From NCBI GenBank assembly GCA_948144175.1, contig CANXME010001279.1, positions 248,001 through 312,000 of the forward strand: DNA of 64,000 nucleotides, in the 5' to 3' direction. Below, piece by piece: positions 33,274 to 45,286 of the stretch. The notes under the pieces are model-generated. The model was not told the origin of the DNA and did no database searches. It saw only the letters and a list, made by a program, of their open reading frames with translations. A program made the position numbers and the translations under genes. Origin of the DNA: Closterium sp. NIES-65. Lineage: Eukaryota; Streptophyta; Zygnematophyceae; Desmidiales; Closteriaceae. Every line of letters starts with the position of its first letter. Within the stretch, counting starts at the first letter, position 1.

Positions 33274-34504
33274 GTGTTTTCGTGCAGGCCCTTAATCCAG
33301 GCGATAAAACGCTCCGGAACCCCATCTTCCATAACTCTTGGAAGAATAATCCTAGGATACCGAATTGAAGGCCTTTTGGAAGTCCACCAGTAACATATAC
33401 TAGTCTTCCTTGTCATTTTTCGCCACGTCAATGACATCTGCCACCATTGCGTCTGCATCCAACAAACGCCTCCCCATGATGAACCCATACTGCACTGGTG
33501 AGATGACTTGATGCAGCACCTGCTTCATTCGGTCAGCCATGACCTTTGCCAGCACTTTGTACGTGAAATTCGGGAGAGTGATGGGCCGATAGTTATTCAG
33601 TTGATCCCGATATCCTTTCTTGTGCAACAGGATTGTAACCGCCTCTTTGAGCTCCGCAGGAAGCGAGGCAGGCCACTCAAAATCCCTCACCATCGCAATA
33701 AATCTCCCCCCCTGCAAGTCCTAGTGGACTTCGAGTAGTTTCTTTCGGGAGCCCATCACCGCCAGGTGACTTGTTTTTTGCCATTGATACAAACACCGCC
33801 TTCACTTCCTGCTCCGTCCGATCTTTTGCTAACATCTCCACTGCATCATTTTCGAGGCGCCAGCGTAGATTGAAGTCCTTATTAGAGAAATTCACACGGC
33901 GATCCTTCCCAAATATCCTTTGAAAGTAGCGTGACGCGGCATCAAGAATATGCCATACTCCGGTAACCGAGTTGCCACCCTCCTTCAACTCCGTGATTTG
34001 GGTACGCGCCTTCCTTGCGCGGACCCACGCCGACAGATGTTTTGAAGTTATCTCTCCTGTCAACTCCTCTGGCAGCCCGGCCTGCAGGTGCATACGTTCT
34101 TTCCGCGCCTCTTGTTAAGCTTTTAGCTGCAGCTCCTTTGCTGCTAGTGCCTCCCGTTTGATGCTGCAACAGGGGTCCCCCATCAATTCTTGTTTCAGCA
34201 CCGCTACTGCGCTGACGAGATGCACCACGGTTGCCTTAACCCCCTTACTTTCCTCCCTTGTGTAAGCCCGTAAACCAGCTCCCATGCATGCGATAAGGAG
34301 TTCGGAGCTGCTACCGTCATGGACCGCAGTTCTCTGGACCGTCGCATGAATGATATTCCGCACACCCGGCCTCCGTACCATTGAGACATGAAGCCTCCAA
34401 ATCCCCGACCCTGTGCAGACTTTCTCGTCCAAGCGAAAAGCGATTTGGAACTTGAAGCCATGGTCCAAGACTGGTTCTTCTGGCATGTCATGCGAGTCGA
34501 CCAT
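33274..34504 (-). pseudogene. LINE ORF2, end of endonuclease and RT fingers
   Basis: Minus-strand frames at 34504-34115, 34093-33677 and 33717-33400 read in LINE order. The first, with the stretch CTGSGIWRLHVSMVRRPGV, resembles the end of an L1 endonuclease. Then comes a pre-RT region (SMAKNKSPGGDGLP) and RVT_1 fingers (NNYRPITLPNFTYKVLAKVM; SPVQYGFIMGRRLLDADAMV). Frames are offset, so no intact protein is made. It continues across element G into 31865-31408. Confidence 0.82.
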
Positions 34505-34789
34505 GAGGTGAGTTAGTAATGATTGAGCGGTGTGAAAAACGATTGCTACTTTTACCGTTAAGCCGATGCACTTTCCCCAGATTCAGGTTCCATCTACTAA
34601 CATTATTCTGATGCTCAGCGAGAAAAACATCATGATACTTATCATAATCTTTGCCCCCATAGAGCGTGCAGGATAAGACCGAGTAATGGAGGAGAAGCTT
34701 CTTCGCGCGGTTGGCAGGGTCACCGGCATCATGAATCCAGCGACGATTCTTGTTGCACAGGTAAGCGTAAACCAGTCCCTTCTTCACCT

Positions 34790-35645
34790 CATCCGTATCA
34801 GCCAGTGACAGGGTGCAGCACTCGATGAAGACAAGAGCACCGCAGGAAAGCCGTCAGACCGCTGCTCTTAAGAGGGTAAGTCACCAGCCGATCATAGAGC
34901 GTTTCCAGCTCCACTGCAGCAGAAACCCCCTTGATGACCACTTCGATAGCATGTGGGTTCATGGCCTTTTCCCAAACATAGGCCAGGTCTTCAGTGTGCA
35001 GCCAGTGAAGCGTAATAAGCTGACCTTGATTATTGAGTGGCTGATAGATCACTTCCTTGTTCCGAACCCATAATGCGTCTGATTCCAGTGCAAAGGAGAC
35101 TTGCAGCTGACAATAATGAGTCTTGGCAATTTAGGCCGCCTGCAGCTGCTGAAATTTTGTCGTCGACGCAGCGTCAACTGATAAATCTGTGTACCACCCA
35201 TGTTTGATTAGTGCTTTGACCGCATTAATCATAGTGGATATCTCCTTCTTAAGCATAAACGGAATGAGCAGAATGTCGTCAATAAACATTCCATCGTCAG
35301 AATCATCGTCAATGAAACCATTATCATCAGTGAGTGAAGCAGCCATCTGATTCACCGTGTCATTGGCTGATGAGCCAGAGCCTGATGCATTGACATTAAC
35401 CGTAGCAGCAGCATTGCTAGTCGTGACGAAAACAATGATATCATTGTTAACTCCATCTCCATCCGTCTGTTGAACATTCGCAGGAGGAGCCGGTGGGTCA
35501 GTCGCAGGCTTGGAGCGCTGACCAGGACAGCAATGTCCGCTGGATGCGACATAGTGCGATGATGAAAGCCAGGTAGAAGAGCAGCGTGTTGAGCACGCTC
35601 GATAACTAGGAGATGATAATGAAAAGCCTGCTGACTGAGCACTCC
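34790..35645 (-). pseudogene. Probable LINE ORF1 remnant
   Basis: Minus-strand reading gives an acidic stretch (TDDNGFIDDDSDDGMFIDD) and then a folded-looking region (LITLHWLHTEDLAYVWEKAM; VELETLYDRLVTYPLKSSGL). It lies directly upstream of the LINE ORF2 pieces on the same strand, as an ORF1 nucleic-acid-binding protein would. The family assignment rests on position more than on sequence; the frames are interrupted. Confidence 0.5.
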
Positions 35646-35896
35646 ATTATGTAGTTACCATGACTTGCCAGGTTCCAAGATTTCTTGCTGTTGATGATGT
35701 GTTCCCGATGTGTCAACCTCGAAACTTTCATTCTTAGTTGCGGAGAGTCACTCGACAAAGGTAGTGAGCTAGACTACGAGAGGGTAGTCACGAACTACTA
35801 AGATTGATCGTAGCTTTGTTTGCGTTCCTTAGCACTTGCGCATTCACGGGAGAAGTTGGCAAGAGGTTCACTAGCAAAGTTGGAATTACATAATAG

Positions 35897-36021
35897 TGTC
35901 AAACACTATACGTGTTGTTGTTGTGTAGGCTATAGTGGGTTAGCCTTTAGGGGGTACACAAGCAAGGGTTTGCTACTTGTACTCCAACTTTTTCAGAGTT
36001 CAACCACTTCTCATTCTGATA
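35897..36021 (+). repeat. 5' LTR of Copia D
   Basis: 125 bp starting TGTCAAACACTATA. It includes the shared core TAGGCTATAGTGGGTTA. Confidence 0.92.
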
Positions 36022-38702
36022 TGGTAGCAGAGCTTAGGTTCTAGACCTAGGACTCACCTAAGGGCCCACCGTTAGAAGCGCCCTCGAGTGCCACTTCGTA
36101 CTAGCGCCCTCGAGCACCGTTCCTCTAGTGCGCCCTCGTGCGCCTTGTCTTCACCTGCTGCCCGTGCGCGGCTCGCTAGTGTCGCGCGCGGCCTTTTTTT
36201 TTTTCCGCGCGTCGCCCCCTTGCAGCCCGCCCGCGGCCGTTTCTGAGCGCGCGCCGACCGTCAGCCGCCCACGCCCGCCCGCTACAGCCGCCCACGCGCA
36301 CATCCCCCAGGAGCGCACCGCCGCGTAGCCCAGACCGAGCCGAGCCGCACAGCCCGAACCGAGCCGCGCCGCCCGAACCGAGCCGCGCCGCCCGAACCGA
36401 GCCGAGCCGCCCGAACCGAGCCGCGCCGCCCTACTGTGCCCCACCTGCATCAAATCCTGTTCCTGTTCCTACTGTACTACTGCTACTGTTCGTACTGCCA
36501 CAGTGGCTACCCCATCCATTCTCACCTTTGACGCTGAGGGTCGCCCGATTAAGTTTGAGGTGTGGCTAGATGATCTTCACCTGTTCCTTCAAATCACTGC
36601 CAAGGACGATGTCTCACAGTATGACCATACGTCAGGCGCTACTCCCGCACCTCCCGCTACTGCTGACAGCACTGCTCGCTCCCAGTGGCAGACCCGTGAT
36701 GCACACGCTCGCCTAGCCGTTCGCAGTCACCTACCGTTAGATGAGCGTGAGCATTTCGGACAGCATAAGACCGCCAAGGAGCTGTACGACGCAGTAGTCG
36801 CGCGCTACTCATCCCCTGCCACAGCTGCCATAGGCCGTCTCTCACTGCCCTACCTCTTCCCAGACCTGTCCGCCTTTGCCACTGTAGCTGACCTCATCAC
36901 CCACCTCCGTACCAGTGACCTCCGCTACCGTGCAGCACTCCCCCTCGATTTCCTTGCCAAGAACCCCCCCCCGATGTACCTCACACTGTACCACCTTGTC
37001 ACCCGCCTCCCTGACTCCCTTCGCACTGTCAGGGACCAGTTTCTCGCTCTCTCCCCCACTAACCTCACTTTCGACCTCCTCGAGAAGGAGCTCCTAGCAG
37101 CTGAGAAGAGCATTGTCGCTGTAGGTGCCTCTCGTGGTGACCCCCGCACCCCCTTCTTTGAGGGGTGCTCCCCTTCCCCCCTCCTCCCCTCCATTGCATC
37201 TGCTGCTGCTGTCGACTTCCTCGGAACTGAGAGAGTCGGGGCCGCGTCTGCTCCTAGTGGGAGACGCAAAGGCGGCAGGGGCAAGGGGGGCAGGGGTGGT
37301 GGAGGTGGAGGTGGGGGCGGCGGCGGTGGAGGAGGTGGGGGGGGCGGGGGTGGTGGCGGGAGTGGGAGTGGCACGGGGGGTGGGGGGGGCGGTGGCGGCA
37401 CCGGGGGTGGTGGCGGCAGCGACAGTGGTGGGGGTGGTGGCGGTGGTGCTGGCGGTGGTGGCGGCGGTGGAGCGGGTGGCGGGCGCGGTGGAGCGGTGCA
37501 GCGTGGGGGGTTTGGCGGTGGCCAAAGGCATCAGCAGCAGCGCCCCGGCGAGACTCCCTCGCCCCAGCAGCTCCGTGAGTGGTACTCTCAGCGTGGGGGG
37601 TCTGGGGGAGGGGGTACCTGCCCGTATGTCATCCGCACAGGAGACCACACTGGCCAGACTTGTGGGAGGTTTCACACGGCCCAGCGCTGTTTCTTTCGCC
37701 TCGACGACGCCTGGCGCGAGAAGTTCCCTGACGCCTCTGAGCTGCCCCGCTGGGCTGATCGACTTAAGAAGGGAATTGATATCTTTGCTCTTGATTATGA
37801 TGCTATCCTTGCTCCTATGTATGCATTGACTATTAGTGCTGAGGGTGACTGTTACTTGAGTGTACCGCCCGACCCAGGTATTGCCACCAGTGAGGCTGCA
37901 GCTCTAGGTGTTTGTGCGTCCGCTGCTCCAGGTCCTGGTGAGGCTGCTGCCCTCGGTGCTAGTGCGTCTGCGTCTGCTGGTACTGCACCTACTGAAGCAC
38001 TACACACCTTCACACTGGACTCCAGTGCTTCCCGCTGTTTCTTTCACGACCGCACTGCCCTCGAGCAGCTTCCTAGACCGGTTGCTATCTCCCTGGCTGA
38101 CCCCTCAGGGGGTCCGGTCCTTGCGACCTCCACCACTGCCCTCCCTTGTCCTACTGTCCCGTCTGGCACGTTGTCGGGCCTCTACCTCCCCTCGTTCTCT
38201 ACGAACTTGGTGGCGGGTTCCGCGCTCCAGGACGCGGGTGTTCACCAGTTCACCCCGGCCTACGAACGTGTGACGCACTGCACGTGTGCTCGGACGGGTC
38301 GTCACCTGGCTACCTTCACTCGGCAGCCGGGGTCGGACTTGTACACACTGACCACTCAGTCCCCTCAGGTAGCTGCGGCTGCGTCTGCGTCAGGTCAGCT
38401 GTCGGCCCCCTGCTCGTGTCGCTCCCTGTCACACAGGACTGTCATCTGTCACCACCACCTTGGTCACCCGTCAGTGCAGCGCCTTTGCGGCATGCACTCC
38501 AGGTACCTTGTCTCTGGTCTTCCCAGAGTTCTCCCTCCCCTGCCACCCTCCCCTGCTCCTCCCTGTCTTCCCTGTGTCGAGGGGCGGCAGCGCGCCGCTC
38601 CTCACTCCTCCTCGTTCCCTCCCATAGAGGCTCCTTTGCAGACTCTCCACCTGGACGTGTGGGGCCCCGCCCGCGTCCGGGGACAGGGCCACGAGCGGTA
38701 CT

Positions 38703-38820
38703 TGTCAAATTATAATGTTGTGTAGGCTGTAGTGGGGTAGCCTATATGGGGTACACATTTCTAGGGTTGCATATTTTTACCACTTTCATTCCTTAGTGCA
38801 GTCATTCTCGTTTCTTCTCA
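38703..38820 (+). repeat. 5' LTR of Copia E
   Basis: 118 bp from TGTCAAATTATAATG to TTTCTTCTCA, followed directly by the primer-binding site. Confidence 0.92.
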
Positions 38821-39059
38821 TGGTATCGAGCAGGTTCCCTCGTGGGAACTGTTCCTAGGGCCCACCAAGTCGAAAAAAAAAATTTCTGCCCGGAGCGCAC
38901 TTCGCTTAGGCCCGAGTCGCGCCTCGTGTGCCCTCTCTACTGACGCACCCGTCCTAGGCCTCCTTCAGCCCCGTCGCGTCGCCCCTAGCGGCCTCCCTCG
39001 TGCCGCCCTTACTCGGCCCGTCGCCACCCTCAGCGGTCCGTTGCCGCCCTTGCGCCGCC

Positions 39060-39630
39060 CTCACCCGCGGCCCTGCCACCTACCTGCGGGCGCGCCACCC
39101 TACCAGCGGCCCCGCCGCCCTTCGCTGCGGCCCCGCCACCTTACCTGCGGCCCCGTCGCCTGCTGCTGCGGCCCCGCCACCTTACCTGCGGCCCTGCCAC
39201 CTTTCCTGTGGCCCCGCCGCCCTTTACCTGTGGCCCCGCCACCTTACCTGCGGCCCCGCCACCTTACCTGCGGCCCCGTCGCCTGCTGCTGCGGCCCCGC
39301 CACCTTACCTGCGGCCCCGCCACCTTACCTGCGGCCCCGCCACCTTACCTGCGGCCCCGCCGCCCTTTACCTGCAACCCCGCCACCTTACCTGCGGCCCC
39401 GCCACCTTACCTGCGGCCCCGCCGCCTTACCTGCGGCCCCGCCACCTTACCAGTGGCCCCGCCGCCCTTCACTGCGGCCCCGCCACCTTACCTGCGGCCC
39501 CGCCACCCTACCTGCGGCCCCGCCACCTTACCTGCGGCCCCGCCGCCCTCCAGTGGCCCCGCCGCCCTACCTGCGGCCCCGCCGACCTACCAACGGCCCC
39601 GCCGCCCTACCAGCGGCCCTGCCGCCCTAC
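39060..39630. repeat. 20-bp GC-rich tandem array in the leader of Copia E
   Basis: More than two dozen copies of GCGGCCCCGCCACCTTACCT and variants between the primer-binding site and Gag. The first 14 bases nearly equal those of the 23-bp unit in Copia B, but the remainder is unrelated. Pro/Ala-rich ORFs over it are artefacts. Confidence 0.93.
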
Positions 39631-42600
39631 GCAGCCGAGCCGCCCGCGCCGCAAAGCAGCCCAAGCCGCCCGTTTCGCCCGAGCCGCACGAGCCGCCCGA
39701 GCCGCCCGTTCCGCCCGAGCCGCCTGAGCAGATGAGGAGCCGAGCCGCGGGTGCCGCCGAGCCGCCCGAGTCGCCCGAGCCGCCGTGTTGCCGAGCTGCT
39801 GTACTGCCGTGCTGCCCGAACCGCCCTGTCTGGTGAGAGCAGCGCCTCTGTCACTACACTGCCCTTGCCCTACAGTTAGCGCTGCTAGTCAACTGCTGTC
39901 ATGGCTACCCCCAGTGTTCTCGCTTTCGACGCTGAGGGTCGGGCCATTGACTTTAACGTCTGGGTAGATGACCTGCAGCTTTTCCTACAGTGCGATAGGG
40001 CAGATGGTCTCTCCCTCTTTGACCTCACCTCTGGTGCCTCCCCTGCCCCTGCTGCCGATGCCGACGCCACTGTTCGCTCACAGTGGGCCACTCGCGATGC
40101 TGCTGCACGTCTTGCTATGCGTCGCCACCTGCCTACCACTGAGCGCGCACACTTTAGTCAGTACAAGAGTGCTCAGACCTTGTACGATGCTGTAGCTGCG
40201 CGCTACTCTTCCCCTGCCACTGCTGCACTGAGCCGCCTCATGCTACCCTTCCTCTTCCCTAACCTTGCTGCCTTTCCCACAGTCGCTGACCTCATTACGC
40301 ACCTCCGCACTAGTGACACTCGCTACCGCGCTGCGCTTCCTGCTGAGTTCTGCGCCAAGAACCTCCCCCCCCATGTACATCACTCTTTATTACATAGTCA
40401 CCCGCCTCCCTGACTCTCTTCGTGTAGTCAGAGACCACTTCCTCTCAGTCTGTCCCACCACTCTCACTGTTGACCTCCTCGAGAAGGCCCTCCTAGTAGC
40501 TTAGAAGAGCATAGTCGCTGTAGGAGCCTCTCGTGGTGACCCTCGCACCCCCATCTTTGAGGGGTGTTCCCCTTCCCCCCTTTTGCCCTCTGTCGCCTCT
40601 GCTGCCGCGGCCGACCTCGTTGGTCTTGAGTCGGTCGGTGCGGCGACTGCCCCTAGCGGGAGACGCCGCTCTGGCAAGGGCAAGGGGGGCAGGGGCGCGG
40701 GAGGAGCTAACGGGGGTGGTGGAGGCGGCGGTGGAGGCGGCGGAGGGAGTGGGGGTGGCGGTGGGAGTGGTGGCAGGGGTGGAGGTGTCGGTGGCGGGCG
40801 TGGAGGCGGAGGCGGTAGCGGTGGGAGCGGAGGCGGCGGTGGTGGCGGAGGTGGAGGAGGCGGTGGTGGAGGAGGCGGAGCTGGTCAGGGTGGCGCTACG
40901 CAGGGGAGCGGCTCCGGTGGTGGTCAGCGCCAGCAGCAGCAGCAGCAGCGTTCTCGTGACATCCCCCCCCGTCAGCAGCTCTGTGAGTGGTACGCTGCAC
41001 GTCAGCGTGGTGGGGGTTCTGGTCCGTGCACCTACGTCCTACGCACCGGTGACCGCGCGGGTGAGCAGTGTGGGGGTGCACACCCCACCCAGCGCTGCTT
41101 TGGCCGCCTGACGAACGCTTGGCGTCACCAGTTCCCGGAGGCCACTGAGATCCCCCACTGGGGTGAGCTGTCTAGGGCGGGTGTAGCTATCTTTGGTCTT
41201 CACTTTGATGCTATTCTTGCTGCCATGTATGCTGTGACTATTAGTGATGAGGGTGACTGAACTGGTGTTTTTCGCCCGACCCGCGCATTGAGACTGCTGC
41301 TCTAGGTACTGGTGAGGCTGCTGCTCTAGGTGCCAGTGAGGCTGCTGCTCTAGGTGCCAGTGCGTCTGCGTCCTCAGGTGCTGGTGAGTCTGCGCTCTCA
41401 AGTACCGCGTCGGCTTCGGCCTCCCTCACCTTCACACTTGACTCATGGGCTTCTCGCTTCTTCTTTCAAGACCGCACCACACTCACGCCGCTTGGTCGGC
41501 CGGTTGCAGTCTCCCTGGCAGACCCCTCTACGGGTCCTATCCTTTCTCACTTCTCCACTGTCCTCCCGTGTCCGGCTGCCCCCTCTGGCACCTTGTCTGG
41601 TCTTTACCTCCCCTCGTTCTCTACGAACTTGGTGAGTGGTGCTGACCTATAGGATGCGGGGGTTCACCAGTTTACTCCTGCGAGTCAGCGGGTGACCCAC
41701 TGCTCGGACGCTCGCACGGGCCGGCACCTGGCCACGTTTACACGTCGGCTGGGGTCGAGCCGGTACACCCTGACCACTGAGTCTCCTCTTGTCCCTGCGT
41801 CTGGTCAGGTAGCTGCATCGGGTCAGGTGTTTGCTGCAGCGTCCAGGTCTGGTCTTGAGTCTGCCCTTTGCTCGTGTCGCCTCCTATCTCAAGAGACTCT
41901 CTTGTGGCACCACCGCCTTGGTCACCCCTCCCTGCCTCGTCTCCGAGGCATGGCCTCCCGTGTCCTTGTCTTTGGTCTTCCCTGGTCCCTCCCTCCCCTT
42001 TCTCCGGGGCCTGGTCCTTCCTGCGTCCCCCATGTCGAGGGGCGGCTGCCGGCTGTCCCTCACTCCTCTCAGTTTCCCCCGACAGAGGCCCCGCTGCAGA
42101 CGCTTCACATGAATGTGTGGGGCCCGGCCCGCGTCCGTGGACACGGTCACGAGCGCTACTTCTTGCTGGTGGTTGATGACTACTCGCATTACACCACACT
42201 CTTCCCCTAGCGCAGCAAGGGTGATGTCACTGAGGTGTTGATCGACTGGATCCGCGCAGCTCGTCTCCAGCTCAGGAGGAGCTTCGGCTCAGACTTTCCT
42301 GTTCTGCGTCTGCAGTCTGACCGAGGCGGAGAGTTCTCCTCTGGCCTTCTGCGAGCCTACTATCATGCGCAAGGCATCCGCCAGACCTTTACGCTTCCGG
42401 ACTCTCCACAGAAAAATGGGATTGCTGAGCGCCGTATTGGCATGGTCATGGACGTCGCCCGTACGTCCATGATGCATGCGGCTGCCCCCCATTTTCTGTG
42501 GCCGTTTGCGGTTCGGTACGCGGCGCATCAGATCAACTTTCACCCCAGGGTCTCCATGCCGGAGACCTCCCCAGCTTTGCTGTGGACGGGGAAGGTAGGC

Positions 42601-45168
42601 GATGCGTCTGCGTTCCGTGTCTGGGGATCTCGGGCGTTTGTCCGCGAATTGTCTGCAGACAAGCTGTCCCCTCGTGCTGCTCCTTGCGTCTTCCTTGGCT
42701 TCCCCCCTGACGCGCCAGGGTGGCAGTTCTACCACCCCACCTCTCGTCGTGTTCTGTCCTCCTAGGATGTCACGTTTGACGGGTGGGTCCCCTACTACCG
42801 CCTCTTCCCCTACCGCACTCCGTCCCTCCCCCCGCCATCGCTCTTCCTTGTGCCAGGTCCCCCTCCGGTAGACCCCCTCCCACCTCAAGGTCCTGCCCCT
42901 TAAGGTGTGTCCCAGGTAGACGCAGTTGAGCCTGTCGAGGTTACTGGTGACTCTGGTGCTGCTGGGGGTGCTGAGCCTGGGGGTGCTGACTCTGGGGGTG
43001 CTGAGCGTGTGGGTGCTACGCCTGGGGGTGCTGGGCCTACGGGTGGTACTCCTGGGGGTGCTGAGACTGGGGGTGCTGAGCCTGGGGGTGCTGAGCCTGG
43101 AGGTGCTACGCCTGGGGGTGCTGGGCCTGGGGGTGCTACGTCTGGAGGTGGTGAGCCTAGGGGTGCCACGTCTAGAGCTGCTGAGCCTGGGGGTGCGGAG
43201 CCTGCGGTCGCTGGGCCTGCTCGTGTGGCGTCTGGCGGTGCTGGGCTTGAAGGTTCTCCGCATGCTTCGTCTCGGCGGGAGCCACTCTCTTCACAGGAGC
43301 TGCGCGAGTGGTTTGCCCGGCGCTGGAGGCGTACTGCTAGAGCTTCTTCCGCTGCTGAGGGTGCTTGTGCCACCGGTCCTGGGGGTGCTCGTACTAGGAG
43401 TACTGGAGCTACCTGGCCTGTGGGTTTGACTGGAGCTAAAGCTGCTGAGGGTGTTGGCGCTGAGGCTACTGCTGTCAGTCCTGGCGGCGGTCTTGCTGCG
43501 GGTGCTGCTGGAGGTACTGCAGCTGGAGGTGCTGTTGGCGCTGGTGCTGCCGCTGAGGGTGCTGGTGCTGTCTCTGCTGTGTCTGGAGTCGCCGCGCGGC
43601 CTCGGCCGTACTTCGTTCCGCTCCTTCAGCAGGTTCTTGGTCTCCCGCCTTCCACTGGTCCTCCTCCTCCCTTAGAGTGTCCACCGCCTGTCCAGTCACA
43701 GTCACAGTTACCGCCGGCCTCCCCAGTGCCTGCTCCTTCTCCCTACACTGGTCCAACTAGAGGTCTTGCTGAGCATCGTGAGCCTGCGTCTCGTCCTGCG
43801 TCGCCTGTTCGTGCTGCTCGCTCTAGTGGTTGCGGTTCGCGTCAGCGTCCTCCTCCTGTCCCTGGCACGCACCGGATGTCTCTGCGTCCGTCCACTGCTC
43901 CTCTGCATGCCCCTTTGCCTTCTCCTCCTGAGTCCTCTCTTCCTGCACTTGCCGACCCGAAGTCGGACTCTCTTCGTGCTGCCAGTCCTACTGTCAAGCG
44001 TCTCCTTGTTACTGTCGTCACTAACCCCTCCTTTGAGTCCACTGCTGCGTCTGCTCTAGTTGCTGAGCTCGTCGACTTTGCTGCTCACTGTCGTCTAGAC
44101 TACGCTGCTAGTCTTGTTGTTGAGTCTGCGTCTGTCTGTCCTCCGTCCGTCGGGGGTGAGTGTGCTCTTGTCACGGACGTCCGTGAGGACAAAGAGGAGG
44201 AGTTCCAGTGTCTGGCTGCTGCTTCACCTCATCTCGTGTCCGTACTGCTTACCCCTGAGGGAGACCCAGATGCACTTGACATCCCAACTCCGCACTCTTA
44301 CGCGGAGACCGTAGAGGGTCCCTACTCCTCTCAGTGGCAGGCAGCTATGGATGCAGAGATGGCTTCCTGGAAGTCCACAGGGTTTAGGGTTGCGCAGCGA
44401 AGAGGGTGTTGCGCTACTTGTGCAGTACGTTGGGCATGGGGCTAGTGCTTGGAGGGCAGAGTCCAGTGGTCCTCACTGGGCACGCAGACGCTTCTTAGGC
44501 TGACGACTAGGCTACACAGCGGTCGTCACAGGGTTACACCTTCAGCCTTGGTTCCGGCTTTGTTTCGTGGCGAGCTACTCACTCCTCTTCCGTTCTCGGC
44601 TCCAGTTGTGAGGCTGAGATCTACGCAAGAGCCATGGCTGCTCAGGGGCTTCGGTGGCTCACCTACCTGCTGACTGACCTCGGAGAGCCGCCTCGTTCTC
44701 CTCCAGTGCTGTACGTAGACAACAAGGCCATGCTGGCCTTGTGTCGGGAGCAGCGCCTGGAGCACAGAACGAAGCACATTGCTCTCCGCTACTTTCTTGC
44801 TCGTGAGCTGCAGCAGCGTGGTCAGTTGCGACTTGCGTACGTGGCCTCTGAGGCCAACACTGCTGATATCTTCACTAAGGCACTTGCGCCTTGTGATCAT
44901 CAGCGCTTCTGTACTCAGCTTGGTCTTGTGCCTGTCTTGCCTCACTTGCTCACTTCTTGACCTTACTTCTACTGTCACATATATATACTCCTGCTGTTCC
45001 TTGTTTAGCCTTTTCTATATATATGTGCTCTTGCATGTGAACTGGTCTTCTGGCCTTGAACTTGTGCTCGGAATGTGTGGTGACTTTGTGATCCACCCTG
45101 AGCTTTGCTTTGCTTTGCTTGACTGGTCTTGTGACCCCTTGTTCTCCCCCACTTTGCCTATGGGGGTG

Positions 45169-45286
45169 TGTCAAATTATAATGTTGTGTAGGCTGTAGTG
45201 GGGTAGCCTATATGGGGTACACATTTCTAGGGTTGCATATTTGTACCACTTTCATTCCTTAGTGCAGTCATTCTCGTTTCTTCTCG
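45169..45286 (+). repeat. 3' LTR of Copia E
   Basis: 118 bp, about 98% identical to 38703-38820. The integrase of D resumes after GTACT (45287-45291). Confidence 0.92.

Larger units (their letters stand above)
22519..35650 (-). mobile_element. L1-like LINE, broken and split by later insertions
   Basis: A minus-strand non-LTR retrotransposon. From right to left (5' to 3' of the element): an ORF1-like region (about 35645-34790), the end of an endonuclease region and the pre-RT region (34504-33720), reverse transcriptase (33717-33274, then 31865-31408 after element G, and 24227-23430 beyond the Gypsy), a C-terminal zf-RVT zinc-binding region (near 22930-22880) and a T8 run at about 22511-22518 that may be its poly(A) tail. 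Most of the expected endonuclease is missing between ORF1 and the RT part, and all frames are interrupted. I see no target-site duplication. Confidence 0.8.
38703..45286 (+). mobile_element. Copia element E, broken, nested in D
   Basis: A 6584-bp Copia inserted in the integrase of D with duplication GTACT (38698-38702 and 45287-45291). LTRs are only 118 bp (38703-38820 and 45169-45286) and differ at about two positions. The primer-binding site, TGGTATCGAGCAGG, starts at 38821. Parts: a GC-rich leader array (about 39060-39630), Gag from MATPSVLAFDAEGRA at 39901 with a glycine-rich tract and the C-x13-C-x3-H-x4-C motif (41027-41098), protease region, integrase (about 42110-42760), a Gly/Ala linker and RNase H (about 44450-44950). 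Little of a reverse transcriptase is recognised. Broken in about ten places although the LTRs are still similar. Confidence 0.93.

Noticed and set aside
39000-39836. A 278-codon ORF in the leader of Copia E
   Set aside because: It is read through the 20-bp tandem array ahead of Gag; simple repeat translation only.
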